From contig CAJNDS010002308.1 of NCBI GenBank assembly GCA_905221605.1, positions 186,001 to 250,000 of the forward strand: a stretch of DNA of 64,000 nucleotides, written 5' to 3'. The stretch comes from Symbiodinium natans. Its lineage: Eukaryota > Sar > Dinophyceae > Suessiales > Symbiodiniaceae. The translations under genes were made by a program, and so were the position numbers. The number at the start of each line of letters is the position of its first letter. Position 1 is the stretch's first letter. The notes below the pieces were generated by a model. That model was not told the origin of the DNA, did not search any database, and saw nothing but the letters and a program-made list of their open reading frames with translations. Shown here in pieces: positions 1 to 9,500 of the stretch.

Positions 1-895
1 AGAAATTAGGGGTCGAAGCCTTGACCCAACGCCACAGCTCTCCAATACGGCCTAACCAGGGATGTTGATGGGCCGTATTTTCCCCCCCCCCCCCCCCCCT
101 TGTAGGGAGAGGGTTGAGGGTCACGGTTTAGGGTTTAGGGTTTAGGGTTTAGGGGGTAGGGTGGTCGAAGTCTGGGCAATCTTTTGACGGGTAAACTCGT
201 CTGTTTTCGAGGGTCGATGTTCACTCCCTTTTGCTGTAGCAGCTCCCTCTATTTCTAAACCCTAAACCCTAAACCCTGAACCCTCGAGCTTCCGAGTTTG
301 CCCCTGACTGTCAGCCTGGCTACTTCAAACACACGACAACAATCGCCCCTGAATCCAGCCTGCTGTCCCTAAACCCTAAACCCTAAACCCTAAACCCTAA
401 ACCCTAAACCCTAAACCCTAAACCCTAAACCCTGCAAGCCAAAGCAGTCATTCGGGATGGGCAACGAACTATTCCAAATTGCACCAGAGTTCGGCCCCTG
501 GAACCATTAAGGCAATAAACCTCAAACCCCATAAGGTTCGGGTTTGGGGTATAGGGCTAAACCCCGAAACACCTTAAGCTGAAGTTCGCCTGACGACCCG
601 AAAGCAGGAGGTGAGGCCACTTCAACCTCCAAGCAGTGTACCATTTAAGAGCAGCGGGCAGCAAAATAAGGCCCCTGGAACCATTGAGACAAGACACTCT
701 AAACCTCTAGGGTTTAGGGTTTAGGGCTTCAGGTTTTTGGGTAATTTTTCGGGTTTTAGGCGTTTGGGTTTGGGTTTTGGGTCCAGGGTTAGGGTTTAGG
801 GCTCTTCATAAATATTTAAATATCTATATTTATGTTTATATTTTGATTTCTATTTATATTCATATTTATATTTACACTCATTTATCCCCGTCCAG
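1..895. other. Repeat-rich stretch with telomere-like arrays and an AT-rich tract
   Basis: This stretch holds a C-run (82-99), a TTTAGGG array (124-156), CCCTAAA arrays (255-284 and 365-434) and an AT-rich tract of TATATTTA-like words (805-882). A small exon-like island at 300-365 reads CQPGYFKHTTT in one frame but has no clear splice sites. The two-exon model at 439-711 is listed separately. Confidence 0.6.
439..711 (+). CDS. Two exon-like pieces joined across a GC-AG intron with 16 bp direct repeats
   Basis: Exon A is 439-493 and follows GCAAG after a CCCTAAA array. Exon B is 671-711 and ends at a GT that opens a TTTAGGG run. They join in frame (QSSHSGWATNYSKLHQSS, then APGTIETRHS). The 177 nt between them starts with GC and ends with AAG. 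The 15 nt at the start of this intron (494-508) are repeated right after its end (671-685), 16 nt counting the shared preceding G. No family is recognised. Both ends of the gene are missing, so this is a partial internal model. Confidence 0.4.
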
Positions 896-973
896 GTTGG
901 CCACGACATCGTCCGCTTCGGCGGCGGGTGCTCTACGGACATCAAGCGGCCCTCTTCGAGGATCGCTGATTGA
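896..973 (+). CDS. Exon-like island ending in TGA
   Basis: After a pyrimidine-rich acceptor (CCCCGTCCAG) one frame stays open for 25 codons (VGHDIVRFGGGCSTDIKR...) with mostly G/C third positions and closes with TGA at 971-973. It looks like the last exon of an unrecognised gene. An inverted-repeat element begins 2 nt after the stop. Its upstream exons were not found. Confidence 0.4.
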   Translation, partial: VGHDIVRFGGGCSTDIKRPSSRIAD

Positions 974-975
974 AG

Positions 976-1078
976 TGGGTGGTTGTCAAAATTATGGTCC
1001 CTTTTTGGATCCCTATTATAATACGGCACCTAATATTTAGGGTACCCCAAAAGGGATCATAATTTTGACAACCACCCA
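976..1078. mobile_element. MITE-like hairpin element, family D
   Basis: A 103 bp element has 30 bp terminal inverted repeats beginning TGGGTGGTTGTCAAAATTAT, with one mismatch between arms. It has no coding capacity. The whole unit could fold into a near-perfect hairpin. It resembles a non-autonomous DNA transposon or an introner. No second copy was seen in the window. Confidence 0.7.
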
Positions 1079-1121
1079 AGTGAGGGCATAAGAAGTGGGT
1101 TTAGGGTCTTAGGGTTTAGGG

Positions 1122-1246
1122 ATACTAGGACCCGAAGTAGGCCCTTGTTGCCTTTTTTGGGGTTTAGGTTCCCTTAATAAAGCCCTTTAAACCAAAAAGG
1201 GTGCCCTTGTTATTGCTAGGTGACTCTTGGGTCTAGTATCATAGTT
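1122..1246. mobile_element. Inverted-repeat element, family E copy 1
   Basis: The ends GATACTAGGACCC and GGGTCTAGTATC are imperfect inverted repeats, and an internal CCCTTTTT...AAAAAGGG pair gives a second stem. Related copies lie near 2425, 42585 and 58702. It is a short non-coding MITE-like element. Confidence 0.55.
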
Positions 1247-2090
1247 ATTAAAACCCGAACAGAAGGGTTAGGACAACTGCTGTAAGTAGAATCAGCGACG
1301 ACGACTTGGCGAAGCTACACAACTGCACTAAGTAGAAAGATGAAACATCCTAAGCCTTAAGCCCTAAACCCTCAACAGCTGTCAGCAGGGCAGAAGTTGC
1401 AGACAAGTTAGGACAGAATGCGTAAGCCGCAGCAGGGTTTACCAAGCTGCAGGGTTATATCCGTTCGACCAGGAAGAGACAGAAGAAGGGTCCAGGGTCC
1501 CTTCATGTAAATGTAGGGTTTAGGGTTTAGGGTAAAGGGGTCTCGCACGTGGCCTCCTTCAGACAACCTGCCCTACAAAACCCTAGGACCCTGCACTCTG
1601 AACCCGAAGCCCTACACCTTAAACAATCCTGAACCCTAAACCCTGGCCCTAAACCCTCGCCCTAAACCCTAAACCCTAAATCCCAAATCCCAAAGCCTAA
1701 ACCCTAAACCCGTGCCTGAGGTTCGCCTACTGGAAGGACCTGGCATTCTTGGGGGGGGGGGGGGAGGCGGTTGCGGTTTCCGGTTTGAGGTCCGACCCAA
1801 ACTGTTGATTGAGGTTTAGGGTTTAGGGTTTAGGGTTTAGGGTTTAGGGTTTAGGGTTCAGGGTTGAGGGTCAGGGTTTAGGGTTTAGGGTTCAGATTTC
1901 AGGGTTGAGGGTTTAGGCCTTGGGATTCAAGGGTTAAGGAGAAGGGCGGCAGGAGAGAGAAGGTGGTGATGGAGGAAGTTTCGGTCTTGTGGGGTGGGTT
2001 TGGGGTTTGGGGTTTGGGGTTTGGGGTTTGGGGTTTGGGGTTTGGGGTTTGGGGTTTAGGGTTTAGGGTTTAGGGTTTAGGGTTTAGGGT
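1247..2090. other. Telomere-like arrays, G-run and unassigned sequence
   Basis: Contains an imperfect CCCTAAA array (1619-1712), a G-run (1751-1764), a TTTAGGG array (1808-1882) and a tract of TTTGGGG units followed by TTTAGGG units (1991-2090). Between 1377 and 1510 there is unique sequence with no convincing gene. Confidence 0.6.
1808..1882 (+). repeat. TTTAGGG array
   Basis: About ten units, nearly perfect at first and degenerating to TTGAGGG and TTCAGGG at the 3' side. All arrays in this window are interstitial by position. Confidence 0.9.
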
Positions 2091-2093
2091 TTG
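1991..2093 (+). repeat. TTTGGGG block passing into a TTTAGGG block
   Basis: About eight TTTGGGG units are followed by six TTTAGGG units with one sharp switch. This shows local spread of a variant unit. The array runs directly into the acceptor-like TTTGGCAG of the next exon. Confidence 0.9.
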
Positions 2094-2097
2094 GCAG

Positions 2098-2244
2098 GAC
2101 AAGTGCTACCCTTACTTCGCCTGCGAGAAGCATTGCGACGCTCTGTCCTGCAATGGTACCGGGGGGTGGAAGCTTTTGGGTCAGCCGGGTTGGAAGCCTT
2201 GGACCCTTGAAGATGGACGCTTGAACATTCATTGGCAGTTGTAG
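2098..2244 (+). CDS. Cysteine-rich exon-like island ending in TAG
   Basis: Directly after TTTGGCAG at the end of a TTTAGGG array, one frame runs 48 codons to TAG. It begins DKCYPYFACEKHCDALSCNG and continues GGWKLLGQPGWKPW. Four cysteines fall in 17 residues. This resembles the C-terminal exon of a small secreted Cys-rich protein; the family is not identified. Similar Cys-rich islands occur at 25093, 23044 and 36419. Confidence 0.45.
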   Translation, partial: DKCYPYFACEKHCDALSCNGTGGWKLLGQPGWKPWTLEDGRLNIHWQL

Positions 2245-2424
2245 GTTCCCTCCTTATAACCCTAGTGAAATGCTACTCATGAACCTCCGACAAACAGACG
2301 TCCCAACTTCAAACTGCAGATTCCGCAATCCCTGAAACCTGACAGCCTAGACCACTAGAAACCCAACCTGGACAATCGAGGAGCTGAGAAAGTAGTTCGG
2401 GCGTCAGGGTCCCTTTTGCCTGTA

Positions 2425-2521
2425 AGACCCAGAGTAGGCCTTTGTTCCCTTTTTGAGGGCTTGGTTCCCTGTTAAGCCCCTTTAAACCAAAAAGGGTACC
2501 CTTTTTATTCCTCGGCCTAGA
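2425..2521. mobile_element. Family E inverted-repeat element, copy 2
   Basis: It shares the core of copy 1: an AGTAGGCC-type left part, then TTCCCTTTTTG, GGTTCCCT, GCCCCTTTAAACCAAAAAGGGT and an ATTCCT right part. The 5' end is blurred. Confidence 0.45.
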
Positions 2522-2577
2522 AACCCTAAACCCTAAACCCTAAACCCTAAACCCCCAAGCACACCCTTCAACCCCAG

Positions 2578-2640
2578 CGCGCAGCCGAGGAAGTCAACGA
2601 CGACTGCTTCATGCCTGGGGCCCCATCTTTGGTTGGCTGA
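2578..2640 (+). CDS. Exon-like island ending in TGA
   Basis: It lies between a CCCTAAA array on the left and a long TTTAGGG array on the right. After ACCCCAG the frame RAAEEVNDDCFMPGAPSLVG is open to TGA (20 codons). A second frame is open through the same stretch, so the frame choice rests on G/C-ending codons only. No family assigned. Confidence 0.3.
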   Translation, partial: RAAEEVNDDCFMPGAPSLVG

Positions 2641-2647
2641 GGGCTTG

Positions 2648-2752
2648 CTAGGGTTTAGGGTTTAGGGTTTAGGGTTTAGGGTTTAGGGTTTAGGGTTTAG
2701 GGTTTAGGGTTTAGGGTTTAGGGTTTAGGGTTTAGGGTTTAGGGTTTAGGGA
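2648..2752 (+). repeat. Perfect TTTAGGG array
   Basis: About fourteen uninterrupted units. Another array (2856-2911) follows about 100 bp later. The 2753-3160 stretch holds only these arrays and short unclassified sequence. Confidence 0.95.
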
Positions 2753-3161
2753 AGCTGGTTATTAGGGTCTTTCGGATTTTAGGATGGCTGGTTTAGGGGT
2801 TTAAAGAAGGCATCAAGGCTTCGGGCTTATAAGGCGTAAAGCTAGGGCGGTTTGGGGTTTAGGGTTTAGGGTTTAGGGTTTAGGGTTTAGGGTTTAGGGT
2901 TTAGGGTTTAGAGTTTTGCAAGGTATTCAGGGTGCTTGTTCAGCCTTGTAGGCCGGCTTTCTGCGATTATGAGTTGCCTGCTTGGCGCATGTGGGTTTAG
3001 GGTTTAGGGCAAGTGAACCACTTAGAACTTTGTCGTTAAGTAGCTATGAGCCTTTCGAAGCACAGTACAGGGACGGGGGGAGTAGCTTATGTTCTGGTAG
3101 GTGGGATTGCAACCCCCATCCCCAAAGAACCTTCCAGTTTAGGGTTTAGGATTTAGGGTAT

Positions 3162-3166
3162 AGGGT
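3162..3166 (+). other. Target-site duplication, left copy (AGGGT)
   Basis: The five bases before the 5' LTR match the five after the 3' LTR (12522-12526). A 5 bp duplication is normal for Ty1/copia. Because AGGGT is part of the local repeat, a chance match cannot be fully excluded. Confidence 0.75.
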
Positions 3167-3477
3167 TGTGAATCTCATGGCAGGAGATTGCCGACATGTA
3201 CATCCTGTTGCCTCCCGGGCTCCGAAGATCCCGACGGCGGGAGGGTAGGGCACGCTACCGGGTAGCGCATGGATCTCTGAGCTGGTGGAAAAGGGCAGGC
3301 GCCTTCTCTTGCGCGGGGCCGCATCTTTCTTTCGCTGACAGGGTCAGTTCTTCATTCAGATCTTTCACTGACAGGGTCAGTTTCTTCATCGTGGGTTCCT
3401 TTCCTGTATCTGGATTCTTGGGCAGATCTGGACATACAGAAGGGTCATCTGCTACCAGGGTGAACTTCGAGTTCACA
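3167..3477 (+). repeat. 5' LTR (311 bp)
   Basis: Starts TGTGAA and ends TTCACA, a 6 bp terminal inverted repeat. It matches 12211-12521 without visible difference. It contains two copies of the small palindrome CTGACAGGGTCAG. The open frames that cross the LTRs are identical in both and are not taken as genes. Confidence 0.95.
3335..3380 (+). promoter_or_regulatory. Paired palindromic motif in the LTR
   Basis: CTGACAGGGTCAG occurs at 3335-3347 and 3368-3380, 33 bp apart, inside a longer imperfect direct repeat. The same pair lies at 12379-12391 and 12412-12424 in the other LTR. A duplicated palindrome in an LTR is a reasonable candidate for transcription-factor binding. No TATA box was identified. 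Confidence 0.35.
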
Positions 3478-3478
3478 C

Positions 3479-3491
3479 TGGTAGCGGAGCC
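3479..3491 (+). other. Primer-binding site
   Basis: One base after the 5' LTR lies TGGTAGCGGAGCC. TGG pairs with the CCA end of a tRNA, and the rest is close to the TGGTATCAGAGC-type site complementary to initiator tRNA-Met used by many copia elements. The exact tRNA is an inference. The untranslated leader continues to 3591. Confidence 0.7.
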
Positions 3492-3591
3492 CGAGGCTTC
3501 GCAGCCAGACCTGCGGAAAAGCTGTTGATCCAGGGATACTGTGGTGTGACCTGACAAGGGTGCCAAAGACATTGGTGGAGTCTCCGAAGAA

Positions 3592-6500
3592 ATGGCACAA
3601 CCGCCTTCAGCGTCATCAGAGATCGGGGGCCTGCCTGGAATGCAATTGCCATGGGCAGCGATTCCCAAGTTCATCCCGGGATCTACGGATGTGACAGAGT
3701 ACAGCCGGAAGATGGAGTTCCTGGCGGCGATGTGGCCGAAGGAGCATCTTCCTCTCCTTGCTCCCCGAGCTGCTCTACTCTGCGAGGGCACAGCGTTTAA
3801 GAAGCTGGCCTCCCTGCCACCCAGCAAACTTCAGAGTACCGACGATTCTGGAGTGAAGCTCCTGGTGTCTACGCTTGGTGGTTCCTGGGGCAAGACAGTT
3901 TTGGAAGAGAAGTATGATCGCTTCGAGAAAGCAATCTACGGCACGGTGCAGAAGGCTGATGAGACCAACGACAGCTACCTGGCTCGTCATGACGTTCACT
4001 TCGAGGAGTTGGTGTCACAGGGAGTCACGTTGTCCGAGGTTCGGGCGTACATTCTGCTGCGTCAGTCTCAGCTGTCAGCAGAAGATCGGAAGAAGATTGT
4101 GGTAGAGATGGGTGGAACTTTGGATCACACGAAGGTCGGTGCGTCCATCCGGCTACTGGGATCCAGATTCTTTTCCGATCTGCAAGGACTTCGTGGAAGT
4201 GCCCGCAACAAGACGTACGATGCCAACATCACCGAAGAGACAGCGACTGATGAGACAGAGCGCGCGTACCAGGCCACCTCTTCCATCCCGAACTCAGAAG
4301 AGCCCGAGACAGAGATCGATGGTGAATACCTAGAGGCAATGATTGCAGCTGAGGACCAGGACGCTCTGCAGGTGCAAGCCTTTGAAGAAGAGCTGGAGGG
4401 GTTCTTTCAGGAGACCCCCGATTTGCAGGAGGCCCTCATCTCCTACCTTGATGCTCGAAACAGATTGCTTCAGAAAAAGAAAGCAAGGGGCTTCTGGCCC
4501 GTGAGCTCCAGCAAGGGTGGCAAGAGCCATCGTGGCTTCAAGGGCAAAGGCAGAGGAAAGAGCGCAGCCCAGAATCAGCTCCTCGCCAGGATCGCTCGCA
4601 GTACCTGCCGGGCATGTGGGGAGCGAGGGCACTGGCGCGCTGAATGCCCAAAATATGGGAAGCCAGGGAGTATGAGCAACAAAGGCGAAGCAACTACGAC
4701 CTTTGCTGACGTTCCCGAAGACTCCCTGGCTGCAGCATCCTCGCAGGATGGACAAACGACGGAAGTGTTCACCAGCGTGCCCGCAGATGCCCTGTCCCTG
4801 GAAGAGGCTCTAGTAGCAAAGGTTCTTGCGTCCCGAGATGTCATCCTAAATAGACTCCAGCAAGTCGTTAAGAACCTAAAAAGCCGTGCCCTAAAGCTCT
4901 CAATCTCCAGGCAAGCCGACAGTGGGGAGACTTCGCCCGCTGATGCGTCAGGCGTCCCGCAGCAGCGCGCTGCATGTGCCTGGAGAAGCAAGCGTGCTGC
5001 TCCACCAATGCAAGTTCCTCATTCATCTGCCCATGCCCTTCTGAGTAGTGGTTCCGTAGAAGCCATCCTAGATACAGGGGCCAGTCGGTGTGTGATGGGG
5101 AAGAGCCTTGTTTCCACTTTCTTGAGCCAGCTGAGTGATGTTGTCCGAGATCAGGTAAAGGTCACCCAGAGTGCTGTTCGGTTCCGGTTTGGGAACAACC
5201 AAACATTGGTGAGCGAGCGTCGGATTCTCATTCCGCTTCGGACAGCAAACAGCTCCATTTTGTGGCTTGGGATTGAAGTTGTGCCCGGTGGAACACCTCT
5301 CTTACTAAGCAAGAAGGCCATCAAGCAGTTAGGAGGTGTAATAGATACCACCGCAGATGTGTGCCACCTGAAACGTCTGCAGAAGAAGCTGCAGCTGCGC
5401 ACCGGACCAACCGGTCTATACATGGTAGATCTTGCCCGCCTGTGCGAGGAAAGTTCTCAGGAGCTGCAGTGCCACATTGTCCGTGAAGATTGCTTCGATG
5501 AGACTCCTCAGATCCGTATTTGCATGTCCACCGATCAGTCCTTGAACACGGGTTCCTCTACTGTGGGATGTACAGCCAGTCGATGTTCCCTTAGTCGGTT
5601 CAGGGAGAAGAATTCAAGAGTGTTTGGGTTTCGTAAAACTACGAACCATGTTAACGCAATGTCCACAGCGACCAAGCGCCCTCTGGCGCCCACCAGCCTT
5701 TCAGATACAGTCAGCGCACCATGTGCAGCCGCATCCCCGCTCGAGGTTCCGCCTGAGCCCACGCTTTCCGATTGCTTTGACTCCGCGTGTTCCGTGCATC
5801 ATGGCAATGAGCAAGGCCAAAGCATCCCCCCAGAGCAATCTGGGAGCTCGCTTTGCTCGTCTTCAGGATCCTGCAATGAACTACACGATGGCCGAGATCG
5901 AGAATCTCAGCGTGGAGACGCTGGGCGAATTCAAGATAGACTTCGGTCGGACCATGAAGGGCAGAACCTACATGGAAGTGGCCGAAACCGAGAAGGATTG
6001 GGTGAAATGGTGCTGCGACCACCTCGCCAAGAGCGAGAAACGCTGTCACCAAGTCTTCATGATCTTCATCGAGAAGTACATCGAAGCAGCCGAGGAGACC
6101 GAAGCCACGCTGCTTTACGCGACGGAGCCCTCGAATGTCCCAGTCCATCCATCTCCGCGAACGCCCAGTCTGATGCAGCCCGCCTCAAAGGCAGCTCCCA
6201 AAAGGGCTCCTCAACCGTCGGAGCCGTCCCAGGACCAGTGGGATGTGGTGTCGACGACGGAAGGCCCATCAGTGATCACCGAGCAGGTGAACAGTCTGAC
6301 ATCACGCATGAACCAGATGGAGAATGTCATGCAGCAGGTGTTGGGAGCAGTCCAGGCCCTCCATGCTCAGTCCCAGGCAGCGTAGCTGACCGGCCCTTTC
6401 AGCTTTCGAAGCTCTCCAGAAATCAAGTCAGGTGGCAGCAGCTTGAAGAGCAAGCCCGTACACTTGTTCGTAATCAAGCCCCGCTAGCTAACTTAAGGTG

Positions 6501-9500
6501 CTTCCTTCAACAAGTTCCCTGGGATCAGCTGAAGGGCAGAAGGGAAGGCAAACGTAGCATACTCATTATGGGTTCGAAGGATTCGGAGAAGCCTGGAGAC
6601 TACTTAGTTTTCGGGATGTATGCTCATGGAGGGATTACAGGGATCACGACATTGTCCAAGGAGCTTCCCTGGCTGACGTGTGCCTTGACCCGCATGGTCA
6701 GACTGACCAATCCCCAACAGAAGATCTCGTCCATTGCTGTGTCCTGCAACACCTGTGCTAGTCCACACCGTGATAGCTATAACGATCCCAATAGCCCGAA
6801 CTGTGTAATACCCATTGTATACCCTAAGACAGGAGGACAAGTGTGGGTGGCCAATCCGCAGCCTGATTCCAGATCTTCCGGAGTGTCCATGTTGTGTGGT
6901 CAGCAGAACGTGCAGGGAACCTGTCATCCACTGCGCGACCAAGGGGTGTATCTCAAGCCACAAGAGTGGCACGCTACAATGCCTTGGACTGGGGACAGAG
7001 TAGTTGCCATCAGCTATGTCTTGAAAGCTTTCCCAAAACTAAAAGGGCATGAAATGTTGTGGCTCCGTAGTCATGGGTTTAGGCTACCCTCCAAACCCCG
7101 AGATTCCTTAACAGCTGAACACGCAAAGCCCAACGATGACCTGCCGTCATCTGAGTGTCTTCCAGCATCTCCTGCAAGCCCTAAAGTGTCTCAGCCTGAG
7201 TCCGCTGCCCAAAGCTTACAAGATGCGGCGCAAGCCTGTGCGGCCGCAATTGAACGTGCTGAAGCAGTGCATCAGGATTCCATGAGGCTTTGTGGTCCTG
7301 TCTCCTCTTCCAGGATAGACCTCCTTGAAGTGTATGCCTATCCCGATAGCCGAATTACGTCTTCCCTGAATCAGCTCGGGGGTAAGGCTGTTCGGTTCAC
7401 TAGGCAAGACGGAGATTTAGCGACTCAAGCAGGACAACAGAAGCTGTGGGACCTTGTGCATCAGCTTCAACCCCGTCATATCTGGGTAGCCCCAGACTGT
7501 CGACTGTGGTGCTCATGGTCTTACCTCAATGCTTCCCGAAGTTCCAAAGCTTTTCAAAATCGTCTGAAGGATTGCCAGGCCGATCAGATTCATTTGCGTC
7601 TGTGTGCCGAGTTGTTCGAATGGCAGCGGCTGCGTGGCCGAGCCTTCCATATGGAGCAACCTGCCCGATCTCGCATGCTAGATGAAAAAGCCCTAACTCC
7701 AATCGTGCAGAACACATGGCATGTCCACGTGGATATGTGTGCTTTCGGCCTCCGCACTCCTGTGCACAAGGTACCGATACAAAAGCGGACAATAATTTTA
7801 AGTTCTTCCAAGCAAATGGCTGACAGCTTAAGATCTCATCTATGCCAGAAGAATCATGAGCACCACCGCATTGCCGGGCGTGTTCTCGGCGGTGTGCCCG
7901 CGTCCGTCTTTGCCGGATCCTACTGTCAGGGTTTTGCAGATCACGTGGCCAGACAGATGTGTTCCAAGCTGTCGGCGGATGCACTGGCCGTCGATCCAGA
8001 AACTCCCCGCACCCGCAAGAGGTTTAAGACTTCGGTTGGAACCCCAGTAGCCCTTAGTCAGCCCAATCTGAGCAAGCGCGAGGCCCCTGAGTCCTCCGAA
8101 GGGTCTCAACGCAGTGTTTCACAGCGACGACGTGAGTCGCCTATGCCAATGTCACTGCATGATTCTTCAGCGTTGCCCACAGCTGCCTGGCAATCCGTGT
8201 TTGATATGGCCGCGCTGCAAGCCGGTCGAGCCACTTCGCTTGTGCATCCTGGTCACGAGATCGTTGACCTCATCCAGCAAAATCTGAGCCAGATGAATGT
8301 CCTCCAAGTGTTTCTTAGTAAGGGTACCCGAAACCTTCAAAGTCCCCTAGGCGCACTACCAAGTACTGTAGCCCCATGGCGAGTCAGCGTCGGACAAGTC
8401 ATTGAAGCTGGTCAAGCGAAGTTCATGTGTCTGGGCAACGAAGAGCGCGCTGCGATGCCTGAGAAACGGAAGAAGATGAGAATCCAAGCGGTTGAGTACC
8501 TCTTTACCATTTTTGGATCCATGAAGGATCAGACTTCCGTGTCTCAGACAGAATCCACGTCTCTGGGTGACCATCTTCCCGACACCCAGAGTGAGCCAAA
8601 TCTCGAAGGGTGGGCGCCGCCTCCAGTGCCCCTGCATGGACCTGCCTTCCGCAATCTTGATCGTGAGTCAAAAACCAAGCTCATCCGCATTCATAATAAT
8701 CTGGGGCACCCCGCGCCCACAACCCTAGCGCGACATTTGAAAGCGGCAGGTGAAAGTTCTGCCTTGGTGGATGCTGCGCTTGAGTACCAGTGCGATGCAT
8801 GCCTAGAGTCCACTGAACCACGACATCAGCGGCCCAGCAAACTTCCTGAACATAAGGAGTTTAATGATCTTATTGGGGTAGACGGTTTCTTCTTCAAGGG
8901 GAGATCGGGTTACAAAGCATATGTCCTTCATGCACTGGATGAAGCTAGCTGCTTCCACCTTGGACGCCGAGTACTGTCTCGGCAAACGAGCCATGCTACC
9001 AAAACTTTATCCGAATTTTGGTTTTCATGGGCTGGAAACCCCCGGAAGATCTATTTAGACCCAGCCGGAGAATTTAGATCCGCAGAAATTCTTGACTATT
9101 TCCAAAGTTTAAACATCCAATGCTTCATCACGGCCGCAGCCTGGCAAAGAGGTAGACTAGAAAGACATGGAGATGTTCTTAAGGATATGCTTGCCCGAAT
9201 GGATGCCCAAAGCCCTCTGGCAAGTGATGACATCTTTGACCAAGCCCTGCTTCAAGCTTTCCAGGCCAAGAACGCCTTGATGCGTCATCAAGGATATGCT
9301 CCTGAACAAATTGTGCTTGGAAAATCGCTAAGAGTCCCCGGAAGCCTAACCTCTGATGAAGACCTGACTTCCCACGCCATGACTGAAGGGCCAGACCTAG
9401 AGTCTGAACGACAGCGCCAGCGGTTGGAAGTCAGGTGTTCAGCACGCAAGGCTTTCTGGGATGCAGACAATAGTCAAGCCATTCGCCGGGCAGTGCTGCG

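Noticed and set aside
3196-3528. 110-codon frame across the 5' LTR and its copy at 12240-12530
   Set aside because: Both are the same LTR sequence; nothing suggests translation and the frame is not conserved in type with any copia protein.
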